From positions 248,001 to 312,000 of the forward strand of contig NZ_JAIUJY010000001.1 in assembly GCF_020166105.1 (NCBI RefSeq): 64,000 nt of DNA, written 5' to 3'. The notes below the pieces were generated by a model. It saw only the letters and a program-made list of their open reading frames with translations, was not told the DNA's origin and did no database searches. Made by a program: the position numbers and the translations under genes. Below are positions 17,846 to 25,954 of this stretch, one piece after another; the stretch's first letter is position 1, and each line of letters opens with the position of its first letter. The DNA comes from Blastococcus sp. LR1 (GTDB lineage Bacteria; Actinomycetota; Actinomycetes; Mycobacteriales; Geodermatophilaceae).

Positions 17846-18829
17846 GTGACGGAGACGACACGGTCCGCGGACGAGGCGGTCGATCCGTCGGTCGACGTCG
17901 CGGCGGAAGGTGCACGGATCGCGGCGAGCGTCGGACGCGTCGTCCAGGGCAAGGACCCGGTGGTTCGGCTGGCCCTGGTGGTCCTCCTCGCCGAGGGCCA
18001 TCTGCTCATCGAGGACGTGCCAGGGGTCGGGAAGACCACGCTGGCGAAGGCCCTGGCCGCCTCGCTCGACGCGAGCGTCCGGCGGATCCAGTTCACCCCG
18101 GACCTGCTGCCGAGCGACGTCACCGGCGTGGCCGTCTACGACCAGGAGACCCGGGAGTTCGAGTTCAAGCCCGGTGCCGTCTTCGCCAACATCGTCGTGG
18201 CCGACGAGATCAACCGCGCCTCCCCCAAGACCCAGTCCGCCCTCCTGGAGTGCATGGAGGAGCGCCAGGTCACCGTCGACGGCGTCAGCTACGAGCTCGC
18301 CCGGCCGTTCATGGTCATGGCCACCCAGAACCCGCTGGAGATGGAGGGGACCTATCCGCTCCCCGAGGCGCAGCGGGACCGCTTCACCGCGCGCGTCTCC
18401 ATGGGCTATCCGGATCCCGCCGCCGAGCTGGCCATGCTCGACGACCGCGCGACCGCCGATCCGCTCGCCGGGCTGCGGCCGGTGGCCGACGCGGCTCTCG
18501 TGCGCTCGCTGGTCGCGGCGGTCGGCCGGCTGCACGTGTCCGAGGCGGTGCGCCGCTACGTGGTCGCCCTGGTGGAGGCCACCCGCCGCTCCCCCGACCT
18601 CCGCCTGGGCGCCTCACCCCGCGCCGGGCTGCAGCTGCTCCGGGCCGCCCGTGCGTCGGCTGCGCTGGACGGGCGCGACCACGTGCTCCCCGACGACGTG
18701 CAGGCCCTCGCCGTGCCGGTGCTCGCCCACCGGCTGCTGCTCGGCAGCGATGCCACCGTGGGCCGGCGCAGCGCGGAACAGGTGGTGGCACAGCTGCTCG
18801 CCTCGGTCCCCGTCCCCCGCGGTCGCTGA
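17846..18829 (+). CDS. MoxR-family AAA+ ATPase
   Basis: AAA_3/MoxR chaperone-like ATPase of 327 aa. It has Walker A PGVGKTTL (59-66), Walker B VVADEINRA (about 118-126), the segment SPKTQSALLECMEERQVT and the sensor ATQNPLEMEGTYPLPEAQ. GTG 17846 fits homologues; the open frame upstream is AT-poor leader. MoxR proteins work with the DUF58 and transglutaminase proteins encoded just downstream, usually in envelope or metal-maturation roles whose substrates are unknown. The gene is divergent from mraZ across 222 bp. Confidence 0.93.
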   Translation: MTETTRSADEAVDPSVDVAAEGARIAASVGRVVQGKDPVVRLALVVLLAEGHLLIEDVPGVGKTTLAKALAASLDASVRRIQFTPDLLPSDVTGVAVYDQETREFEFKPGAVFANIVVADEINRASPKTQSALLECMEERQVTVDGVSYELARPFMVMATQNPLEMEGTYPLPEAQRDRFTARVSMGYPDPAAELAMLDDRATADPLAGLRPVADAALVRSLVAAVGRLHVSEAVRRYVVALVEATRRSPDLRLGASPRAGLQLLRAARASAALDGRDHVLPDDVQALAVPVLAHRLLLGSDATVGRRSAEQVVAQLLASVPVPRGR

Positions 18830-18831
18830 GG

Positions 18832-20169
18832 ATGCGGGGAGCACGCGGACGGGCGCTGCCCGTCCTCACCCTGCGCGGCCGGTGCCTGATCGGCGGCGGC
18901 CTCGCCCTGGCAATGGCGGGGGTGGTGCTCGGCGAGGTGTCCCTCGTGCAGCTCGCCGTCTTCGTGCTGGCCCTGCCGCTGCTCGCCGCGCTGGGCGTGA
19001 TCCGGAACCGGTTCCGGATCAGCACCCGGCGGAGCATCTCCCCGGCCCGCGTGCCGCGCGGAGCCCTGGCCGAGGTGGTCGTCGAGCTCGGCAGCACCGA
19101 TGACCGTCGTGGCGGGCTGTGGCTGCTGACCGAGCAGCTCCCCGCGGCCCTCGGGCCCTCGCCCCGCTACACGGTGTCCGGCCTTCCCTCGGGCGGGACC
19201 GCGCTCCTGCGGTACGCCGTCGCCGGCCGGGTCCGCGGCCGCTACGAGCTCGGTCCGCTGCGGCTGCGCGTCGTCGACCCGTTCGGCCTCGTCGAGCGCA
19301 CCGCGTCGGGCACCGGGACCGTGCCGCTCGTCGTCGTCCCCCGGGTCCGACCGCTGGAGGACGCCGGCCCCGGCGTCGAGCAGGGGCGCGGTGGGAGCGG
19401 CGCGCACCGCTCGATCGCCACCTCCGGCGACGACGACGTCAGCGTGCGCGAGTACCGGCGCGGCGACGACCTGCGCAAGGTGCACTGGCGGGCGACCGCG
19501 CGCACCGGCGAGCTCATGGTCCGCATGGAGGAACGTCCCTGGCACCCGCAGGGCACGCTGCTGCTCGACACCCGCTCCCGGGCGCACCTGCTCGCCCCGG
19601 CGCGACGGGACGCCGCACCCCTGCCCGGCCCGCCCGGTGACGACTGCCCGCCCGGCGACAGCCTCGAGTGGCTCGTCGAGGCCGCCGCCAGCATCGGCAG
19701 CGCCCTGGCCCGGCGCGGCTCGGCCGTCCGGGTCGTCACCGACGCCGGCGAGCTCGCCGCCTCTCCGGGCCGGACGGGGCTGCGCGCCGACGAGCTGCTC
19801 GACCGGCTGGCCACTGTGGGGCCCTCCCGCGTCCCGGATCTCCGGAGCGCGATCGAGACCGCCTGCCGCGCCGCCGGGGACGGCCCGCTGATCTGCCTCC
19901 TAGGCGCGGTGGGGCCCGATGACGTGGCACCGCTGGCCCAGCTGCGCCCGGGGCGGGGCTCCGACGTCGCCGTGCTGCTCGACGTGACCGGCTGGGCGGC
20001 TCCGGCAGGCCGCGGACGCCGTCCGGCGCGCGACGTGCTGGGGCTCCAGCGCGAGGAGGCCGCGACGCTGCTGACCGCGGCCGGCTGGCGGGTGGTCGTC
20101 GCCGGCGCCGGCCAGGGAGTGGCCGACGCCTGGGCGCTGGCCGCAGCGCCCGCGCGGATGTCCGCATGA
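18832..20169 (+). CDS. DUF58 domain-containing membrane protein
   Basis: It is 445 aa. Two hydrophobic helices near the N-terminus (about 20-60) anchor it. The DUF58 (vWA-related) core has the hallmark VREYRRGDDLRKVHWRATAR at about residues 205-224, then MVRMEERP and a Rossmann-like C-terminal half. ATG 18832 lies 2 bases after the moxR stop. DUF58 proteins are the regular partner of MoxR ATPases; no enzymatic role is established. Confidence 0.92.
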   Translation: MRGARGRALPVLTLRGRCLIGGGLALAMAGVVLGEVSLVQLAVFVLALPLLAALGVIRNRFRISTRRSISPARVPRGALAEVVVELGSTDDRRGGLWLLTEQLPAALGPSPRYTVSGLPSGGTALLRYAVAGRVRGRYELGPLRLRVVDPFGLVERTASGTGTVPLVVVPRVRPLEDAGPGVEQGRGGSGAHRSIATSGDDDVSVREYRRGDDLRKVHWRATARTGELMVRMEERPWHPQGTLLLDTRSRAHLLAPARRDAAPLPGPPGDDCPPGDSLEWLVEAAASIGSALARRGSAVRVVTDAGELAASPGRTGLRADELLDRLATVGPSRVPDLRSAIETACRAAGDGPLICLLGAVGPDDVAPLAQLRPGRGSDVAVLLDVTGWAAPAGRGRRPARDVLGLQREEAATLLTAAGWRVVVAGAGQGVADAWALAAAPARMSA

Positions 20170-22451
20170 TCCGCGCCGACCTCCGCAGCGCCTGCGCGGC
20201 CGCCGTCGCCACCCTGCTCGGCACGATCGCGCTCACCCCGGTCTTCACCTCCTCCGACTGGTTCCCCCCTGCGTTCGTCGTCGTCGGCGCGGTGCTGGCC
20301 GGTGGACTGCTGATCCGGATGGCCGGGGACCGGGCAGCCGGCGGCCGGGAACCCTCCGGGTCCTGGGCGCTCCTCGTCCCGGTCGGGCAGCTCGTGCTGG
20401 TGGCCTGCGGGCTCACCGCGCTGTTCGCCCCGGACGGCGCCGTCGCCGGGTTGGTGCCGACCCCGGAGAGCCTGAGGGGGCTGGGGGGCGTCCTGGCCGA
20501 CGGCGTGGCCGAGGTCCGGGAGCAGGCCACGCCGGCGCTGCCGCTGAACGGGCTGCTGGCGCTCACCACCCTGTTCGTGGGCCTGGTCGCCGTGGCGGTG
20601 GACCTCGTCGCGGTGACCGCGCGCCGGCCGGCCGTCGCCGGGCTCGCCCTGCTGGTCCTGTTCTGCGTTCCGGTCGGAACCGTCACCGGGGCGATCGGGC
20701 TACCGGCGCTGCTGGCTCCGGCGGCCGGGTTCGCCGTCCTGCTCTGGGCCGACCAGCAGCGGGCGCTCGCCGGGTCGCACGGGCGAGCCGGGGGCAGCGG
20801 GGCCGCGATGCGGATCGCCGCCGTGGCGCTGGTCGCCGGCGTCGTCCTGGGCCCGCTCGTGCCCACGGTGACGGAGGGCTCGTTCGGCACCGGCCTGGGC
20901 GGTGGCGCCGGCGGCGCGACCGGGACGTCGCTGGACCCGGTGGCGGAGCTGCGCGGGGAGCTGAGCCGTCCCGAGCCGATCGACCTGCTGCGCGTCGACG
21001 CATCCGTCGAGGACCTGGGCTACCTGCGGGCCGTGGCCCTGGACGTGTACGACCCCGAGCAGGGCTGGACGCTGAGCAACCTCGACGGTGAGGTCTCGGT
21101 GGCCGACGACGACCTCCTCGCCCCACTGCCGAGCCGGCAGCCCGGCCGGCCGGTGAACGCCTCGATCCGGGTGCTGGAGCACGACGATCGGTTCCTGCCG
21201 GTGCCGACGTCGCCCCTGGCGGTGGACGTCGGCGAGGACGGCGGGGCCTGGCGCTTCGACGGGCCCACCGGCACGGTGTTCGGCCGGGACACCTCCAGCG
21301 CCGGCCTGGAGTACCGGGTGCGGGCCGTCGAGCCGCGCCCGTCGGCCGACCTGCTCGGCCGCGCGGTGACGCTGCCGCCGGGCTCCCCGCTGCAGGAGCG
21401 CTTCGGTGTCCTGCCGGAACTGGACCCCTCGGTCGGCGCGCTGACCGCCGAGCTCACGGCAGACGCGGCCACACCCTACGAGCGGGTCCTCCGCATCCAG
21501 GAGTACCTCACCGACCGGCGCAACGGCTTCACCTACAGCCTGTCCACGTCGCCCGGGACCTCCGGCGACGACCTCGTCGACTTCCTCCGGCTCAAGCGCG
21601 GCTACTGCGAGCAGTACGCCGGCGCCATGGCGGTGCTGGTGCGGCAGGCGGGCCTGCCCTCGCGGGTGGCGCTGGGCTACACGCCCGGATCGGTGCAGGA
21701 CGACCGCAGCAGGCTGGTGACCAGCGACGACGCGCACGCCTGGGTCGAGGTCTTCTTCCAGGGCTACGGCTGGGTGGCGTTCGATCCGACGCCGATCGCC
21801 CTCGACCGGCGGGTGCCCCTGCCGTGGTCGCCGCGGGTCACCGACGAGCGCGAGGAGGTCGAGGCGGCTCCTGCTCCGTCCGCGCCGACCGAGGCGCCGC
21901 CGGTGGAGGTGCCGCGCGAGGACCGGGCGCCCGCGCCGGCACCCCAGGCGCAGACCCCGCAGGGCTCGTCGACCTCGCTGCGCCCGGTGCTGGTCGCGGT
22001 GGGCGCGGGAGCCGCCGTCGGAGCGCTGCTGGCCCTTCCGGGCGGCCTGCGGGTGCTGCGACGCCGGCGCCGCCTGGCCGGTGGCTCACCGGCCGGGCTG
22101 TGGGACGAGCTGCGCGCGAGCGCCACCGACCTCGGCATCCGGCTGGACCCCGCGTGGACTCCGCGGCAGGTGGCCGCGGAGCTCACCACCGCGGCGCGCC
22201 CGGCACCCGGTCTCGCCGAGGCCTTCGCCGACCTGGCCCGCGCCGAGGAAGCCGCCACCTACGGCCGGCCGGGCGCCGGGAGCCTCGACGCCCGCCTGCC
22301 GGCGGCGCTGCGGACGGCGCGCGCCGGGCTGGACGCCGCGGCCCCGTGGCACCGGCGGGTGGGGGCGCGGCTGTGGCCGGCGTCGGTGCTGGGCGAACTG
22401 CGGGCCGCACTCCCCCGACGCCCCGGAACGACACCGGCCGCCGTCCGGTGA
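20166..22451 (+). CDS. Transglutaminase-like membrane protein (DUF3488/TgpA type)
   Basis: It is 761 aa. Six or so transmembrane helices (1-215) make the DUF3488 part. An extracytoplasmic transglutaminase domain follows, with Cys in KRGYCEQYAGAMA (about 480), His in SDDAHAWVEVFF (about 525) and Asp in VAFDPTP. After a Pro-rich linker come one helix (about 608-628) and a C-terminal cytoplasmic DUF4129-like tail. ATG 20166 overlaps the DUF58 stop. This completes the known MoxR-DUF58-transglutaminase operon; the substrate is unknown. Its stop codon sits inside a 13-bp hairpin. Confidence 0.92.
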   Translation: MIRADLRSACAAAVATLLGTIALTPVFTSSDWFPPAFVVVGAVLAGGLLIRMAGDRAAGGREPSGSWALLVPVGQLVLVACGLTALFAPDGAVAGLVPTPESLRGLGGVLADGVAEVREQATPALPLNGLLALTTLFVGLVAVAVDLVAVTARRPAVAGLALLVLFCVPVGTVTGAIGLPALLAPAAGFAVLLWADQQRALAGSHGRAGGSGAAMRIAAVALVAGVVLGPLVPTVTEGSFGTGLGGGAGGATGTSLDPVAELRGELSRPEPIDLLRVDASVEDLGYLRAVALDVYDPEQGWTLSNLDGEVSVADDDLLAPLPSRQPGRPVNASIRVLEHDDRFLPVPTSPLAVDVGEDGGAWRFDGPTGTVFGRDTSSAGLEYRVRAVEPRPSADLLGRAVTLPPGSPLQERFGVLPELDPSVGALTAELTADAATPYERVLRIQEYLTDRRNGFTYSLSTSPGTSGDDLVDFLRLKRGYCEQYAGAMAVLVRQAGLPSRVALGYTPGSVQDDRSRLVTSDDAHAWVEVFFQGYGWVAFDPTPIALDRRVPLPWSPRVTDEREEVEAAPAPSAPTEAPPVEVPREDRAPAPAPQAQTPQGSSTSLRPVLVAVGAGAAVGALLALPGGLRVLRRRRRLAGGSPAGLWDELRASATDLGIRLDPAWTPRQVAAELTTAARPAPGLAEAFADLARAEEAATYGRPGAGSLDARLPAALRTARAGLDAAAPWHRRVGARLWPASVLGELRAALPRRPGTTPAAVR

Positions 22452-22464
22452 GGACGGCGGCCGG
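22434..22464. terminator. Bidirectional terminator with 13-bp perfect stem
   Basis: Arms CCGGCCGCCGTCC / GGACGGCGGCCGG enclose a 5-nt loop that contains the TGA of the transglutaminase gene. It stands between this gene and the convergent DUF3040 gene, so it can serve both strands. There is no U tract, as is usual in actinobacteria. Confidence 0.7.
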
Positions 22465-22481
22465 GGCCTGAGGCGTACGGG

Positions 22482-22877
22482 CTACTGGTCGTAGCGGCGG
22501 CGGAATCGCTCCTCGAGGCGGTTCTTCATCGGCTGACGCGTCCGGCCACCGCGGCCGGCGGCGGAGGAGCCGCGCGGACCGGTGGGCCCGGCGGCCTCGA
22601 CGGCGCCGGTGGCGGAGCGGTAGTTCAGCACGCCGAGGGCGACCCCGCCGAAGGCGACGAGGAAGCCCGCGACGCCGAGGATCACCGAGCCGGTCACGGG
22701 GCCGGCCACCAGGACGGCGAGGCCGACCAGGACCAGCAGGGCACCGAGTTGCAGCTTGCGGCGGGCCTTCAGCCGGCGATCGCCGGTGCGGACCGAGGAA
22801 GCGAACTTGGGATCGTCATCGACGAGGGCGCGCTCGATCTGCTCCAGCAGACGCTGCTCGTGCTCGGAGAGCGGCAC
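22482..22877 (-). CDS. DUF3040 membrane protein
   Basis: Small protein of 131 aa. It has the typical amphipathic start PLSEHEQRLLEQIERAL, then two transmembrane helices (about 44-60 and 66-86) and a basic, disordered C-terminus. GTG 22877 is chosen over an ATG four codons upstream because GGAGG lies 5 bases before it, within the codons the longer form would use. The orthologous position in M. tuberculosis is Rv2169c. Function unknown. Confidence 0.92.
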   Translation of the reverse strand: MPLSEHEQRLLEQIERALVDDDPKFASSVRTGDRRLKARRKLQLGALLVLVGLAVLVAGPVTGSVILGVAGFLVAFGGVALGVLNYRSATGAVEAAGPTGPRGSSAAGRGGRTRQPMKNRLEERFRRRYDQ

Positions 22878-22929
22878 GTCGACCTCCAAATGCCAGTTCC
22901 GTCGAGGGCTCCCCCCGACGGTGTCACCG

Positions 22930-22935
22930 AGGATA
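22930..22935 (-). promoter_or_regulatory. -10 element upstream of the DUF3040 gene
   Basis: TATCCT lies on the minus strand 52 bases before the GTG, the same hexamer as in the dinB promoter. The upstream -35 (TTTCGC at 17 bp) is poor. Confidence 0.35.
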
Positions 22936-23034
22936 CGAGCCGATTGCAGGCTGCGAAAGGCGACGGCGTGGCGACCCGCCGTACGAGCTTCCCGCTCACC
23001 CGTCCGAGCAGGCGTCGCCGGACGTTTTCGCAGG

Positions 23035-24237
23035 TCAGCGAGGCGTCCCGCCGGGACGCCCCGAACGGTGCAACAGGGTGGCGGGACGGACGGCGCCGGC
23101 CCCGAACCGGCGGGCGGCGCGATCGGCGGCGAGCTCGGCCTCCCGACGACCGTGTTCGCGGGCGCCGAGCTCCAGTTGCTGGGGCGTCTCGTCGGCGTCG
23201 ACGAGACGCTCTGCCCGCACGCCGACGAGCCGGATCCGGGCCCGGTCGAGCCCTAGGGCGTCGTACAGCGCCCGAGAGGTGTCGTAGAGGTCCTTCCCCA
23301 CGTCGGTGGGGGTGCCGAGCGTGCGGCTGCGGGTGATCGTCGCGAAGTCGGCGAACCGCACCTTGATGGTCACCGTGCGGGTCAGGCAGCCCATCGAACG
23401 CAGCCGGCCGGCCGTGCGCTCGGACAGGTGCAGCAGTTCGCGGTGGATCACCGCGGGATCGTCGACGTCGGTGGAGAAGGTCTCCTCCGCGCCGGTGGAC
23501 CGCTCCGGCTCGTCGGGGACGACCCGCCGGGGGTCGCGGCCCCACGCCAGCTCGTGCAGGTGACCGCCGGCCGCGGCGCCGAGCGCCCGCTGCAGCGTGC
23601 GCGCCGGGACGTGCGCCAGGTCGCCCACGGTGCGCAGCCCCAGCCGCAGCAGCGTCTCCTCGGTCTTGGGCCCCACTCCCCACAGGGCGCCCACCGGCAG
23701 CGGGTGCAGGAAACCCATGACCTCCGCCGGGCGGACGACGCGCATGCCGTCGGGCTTGGCCGAGGTGGAGGCCAGCTTCGCCACGAACTTGGTGCCGGCC
23801 ACCCCGACCGAGCAGGTGATGCCCTGCTCGTCGAAGACCCGGGCCCGGATGTGCTCGCCGATCTCCACGGCGTCGCCCAGCCGGCGACCGCTCCCGGCGA
23901 CGTCGAGGAACGCCTCGTCCAGGCTCAGCGGCTCCACCAGCGGCGTGATCGAGCGGAACAGCGCCATGACCGAGCGGGACACCTCGGTGTAGAGCGCCAT
24001 GTCCCCCGGCAGGACCGTCGCCGTCGGGCACAGCCGCAGCGCCCGGCCGACCGGCATCGCCGCGTGCACTCCGTACCGGCGGGCCTCGTAGGTGGCGGAG
24101 GTGACCACGCCGCGGTTGCCCGACCCGCCGACGATCACCGGCGTGCCGGCCAGCTCGGGGCGCCGCCGCACCTCGACGCTGGCGAAGAAGGCATCCATGT
24201 CGACGTGCAGGACCGTGCACCCCGCCACTCGCTCCAC
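23035..24237 (-). CDS. dinB: DNA polymerase IV (Y family)
   Basis: Translesion polymerase of about 400 aa. It carries the first catalytic Asp motif LHVDMDAFFASVE, the steric/YEARR segment YEARRYGVHAAMP, the catalytic SLDEAFLDV, the helix-hairpin-helix WGVGPKTEETLLRLG and the little-finger domain with TVTIKVRFADF. Start choice is uncertain: GTG codons at 24240, 24237 and 24228 all follow GGAGGA closely. A perfect SOS box and a -10 lie immediately upstream, so it should be LexA-controlled. Confidence 0.94.
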   Translation of the reverse strand: MERVAGCTVLHVDMDAFFASVEVRRRPELAGTPVIVGGSGNRGVVTSATYEARRYGVHAAMPVGRALRLCPTATVLPGDMALYTEVSRSVMALFRSITPLVEPLSLDEAFLDVAGSGRRLGDAVEIGEHIRARVFDEQGITCSVGVAGTKFVAKLASTSAKPDGMRVVRPAEVMGFLHPLPVGALWGVGPKTEETLLRLGLRTVGDLAHVPARTLQRALGAAAGGHLHELAWGRDPRRVVPDEPERSTGAEETFSTDVDDPAVIHRELLHLSERTAGRLRSMGCLTRTVTIKVRFADFATITRSRTLGTPTDVGKDLYDTSRALYDALGLDRARIRLVGVRAERLVDADETPQQLELGAREHGRREAELAADRAARRFGAGAVRPATLLHRSGRPGGTPR

Positions 24238-24248
24238 CACTCCTCCTT

Positions 24249-24262
24249 CGAACAACTGTTCG
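24249..24262 (-). promoter_or_regulatory. LexA-binding SOS box for dinB
   Basis: CGAAC-AACT-GTTCG is an exact match to the actinobacterial/Gram-positive SOS consensus CGAACNNNNGTTCG. It overlaps the expected transcription start of dinB and ends 2 bases from the Shine-Dalgarno. Confidence 0.9.
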
Positions 24263-24264
24263 AC

Positions 24265-24293
24265 AGGATAGCGGCCGCTCCCGCCGGTGTCGC
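24265..24293 (-). promoter_or_regulatory. dinB promoter
   Basis: GCGACA (24293-24288), 17 bp, TATCCT (24270-24265) stand directly upstream of the SOS box. LexA bound at the box would cover the +1 region. Confidence 0.55.
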
Positions 24294-24401
24294 ACGCCTC
24301 GCCGCGCAGGTCGTGGCGCAGGTGTGAGTTCGTGATCACGGAGGTAAGCAGCCCGCAGGGGCCGCCGTCCGGCGGCCCGGATCGACCTGATCGGAGGAGC
24401 C

Positions 24402-24662
24402 ATGGCTCTGGACGACGAGAAGACGACCGGCGACGCCGGCGCCGACGGCGGCGCGGACAGCGGTGCCGACGGCGGCGCTGTCGGTTCGCACGACGGTGGC
24501 GCCGACGGCGGCGCGGACTCGGGCGCCGACAAGGGCGCGGACAAGGGTGCCGACGGCGGCGCCGACGGTGGCGCCGACTCCGGTGCGGACGGCGGCTCCG
24601 ACGGTGGCTCGGACGGCGGTGCCGATGGTGGTGCCGACGGCGGCGCGGACGGTTCGGCCTGA
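24402..24662 (+). CDS. Small acidic XGAD-repeat protein
   Basis: An 86-aa protein that I do not recognise. After MALDDEKTTGDA it consists of about eighteen tetrapeptides of the form [G/S/K]-G-[A/S]-D, so an Asp falls at nearly every fourth residue; there is no Cys, no signal peptide and almost no hydrophobic residue. GGAGGAGCC just before the ATG is a strong ribosome binding site, which argues that it is expressed. Its TGA overlaps the probable CTG start of the oxygenase gene. It could be a metal-binding, DNA-mimicking or substrate peptide; none of this is shown by the sequence. Confidence 0.6.
   Translation: MALDDEKTTGDAGADGGADSGADGGAVGSHDGGADGGADSGADKGADKGADGGADGGADSGADGGSDGGSDGGADGGADGGADGSA
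24435..24650. repeat. 12-bp tandem repeats coding for XGAD
   Basis: Degenerate 12-bp units of the type GGCGGCGCGGAC/GGTGCCGACGGC run through almost the whole small gene. Synonymous differences between units (GAC constant; GCG/GCC, GGC/GGT variable) suggest the peptide is conserved while the DNA drifts. Confidence 0.85.
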
Positions 24663-25954
24663 CCGAGAACCCGACCTCGCAGGGCGGGGCGGAGCAGCTG
24701 CTCCGCCCCGCCCTGCGGCGGTGCACCAACATGGCGCCGGACGAGTTCGGCGAGAAGTACTGGGCGCAGCGGCCCCTGCTGACCCGCGCCGAGGAGACCG
24801 GCAACTCCTTCACCGATCTGCTCGACCTCCCGGCGGTCGACGAGCTGCTCTCCCGCCGCGGCCTGCGCACACCGTTCCTGCGCATCGCGAAGGACGGCGC
24901 CGTCGTCGACGCCAAGCGCTTCACGACCTCCGGCGGCGCCGGGGCGGAGATCGCCGACCAGGTGAGCTCGGACTCCGTGCTGCGGCTGTTCGCCGAGGGC
25001 AGCACCGTCGTCCTGCAGGGCCTGCACCGGCTGTGGCCGCCGCTGATCGAGTTCGCCGACTCCCTCGCCGCCGACCTGGGCCACCCGACGCAGGTGAACG
25101 CGTACGTCACCCCGCCGTCCTCCCGCGGCTTCAGCCCGCACTACGACGTCCACGACGTCTTCGTGCTGCAGGTCGCCGGCGAGAAGCACTGGACGATCCA
25201 CGAGCCGGTCCTCCCCGACCCGCTGCGGACCCAGGTCTGGAACGACCGGGCCGACGAGGTCGCCGCCGCCGCCGAGCGCGAGCCGGTCATCGACGCGGTG
25301 CTGCGCCCCGGCGACGCCCTCTACCTGCCCCGCGGCTACCTGCACTCCGCCCGGGCGCTCGGCGAGATCAGCGCCCACCTGACCGTCGGCATCCACTCCG
25401 TGACCCGCTGGGCGGCCGCGGAGTCGGCGCTGGACCTGGTGCGGACGCTGGCCGCCGAGGACCGCTCGCTGCGCGGCTCGTTCCCCCTGGGCGTGGACCT
25501 GGGCGATCCCGACGTCCTCGCCGAGGACGTCGCCGCCGTCGTCTCCTCCCTGCAGGAGTGGCTGGGCCGGGTCGACCCCGCCGAGGTCGCCGAGCGGCTG
25601 CGCGCCCGCACCTGGGCGCAGGTGCGCCCCGAGCCCGTGGCGCCGCTGGCGCAGGCCACCGCGGCCTCCGCGCTGACGGCGGACACCGTGCTGCGGCTGC
25701 GGACCCGGCTGCGGTGCGCCCTCCGCGACGGCGCCGACGGCCAGGTGCTGCTCATCGGCGGGCGGCGCACCCATACGTTTCCGGCGTCGGAGCGGCCCGC
25801 GCTGGCCGAGCTGCTGGCCGTCGGCGAGCTCAAGGTCGCCGACCTCCCCGGCCTCGACGCGGCCGACCGGATCGCGCTGGCCCGTCGGCTGGTGACCGAG
25901 TCGATCGCCACGGTCCCCGACATCGAGCTGTCGAGCCCGCCGTCCGCGCCGTGA
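24659..25954 (+). CDS. JmjC/cupin 2-oxoglutarate-dependent oxygenase (RoxA/MINA53-like)
   Basis: It is 431 aa if started at CTG 24659. The double-stranded beta-helix has iron ligands H161 and D163 (FSPHYDVHDVFVLQVAGEKHW) and H229 (LYLPRGYLHSA). A C-terminal dimerisation/winged-helix part follows. Relatives hydroxylate ribosomal proteins (Arg in uL16 for YcfD/RoxA). No ATG, GTG or TTG gives the full N-terminus: CTG at 24659 overlaps the upstream TGA as CTGA and yields a natural MTENPTSQ start, while ATG 24731 would remove a conserved helix and has no ribosome site. The substrate is unknown. Confidence 0.85.
   Translation: MTENPTSQGGAEQLLRPALRRCTNMAPDEFGEKYWAQRPLLTRAEETGNSFTDLLDLPAVDELLSRRGLRTPFLRIAKDGAVVDAKRFTTSGGAGAEIADQVSSDSVLRLFAEGSTVVLQGLHRLWPPLIEFADSLAADLGHPTQVNAYVTPPSSRGFSPHYDVHDVFVLQVAGEKHWTIHEPVLPDPLRTQVWNDRADEVAAAAEREPVIDAVLRPGDALYLPRGYLHSARALGEISAHLTVGIHSVTRWAAAESALDLVRTLAAEDRSLRGSFPLGVDLGDPDVLAEDVAAVVSSLQEWLGRVDPAEVAERLRARTWAQVRPEPVAPLAQATAASALTADTVLRLRTRLRCALRDGADGQVLLIGGRRTHTFPASERPALAELLAVGELKVADLPGLDAADRIALARRLVTESIATVPDIELSSPPSAP

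Noticed and set aside
24402-24662. Ser/Pro-rich reading frame antisense to the XGAD gene, in line with dinB
   Set aside because: It is only the complement of the 12-bp repeats; it has no start signals and would be upstream of the dinB SOS box.
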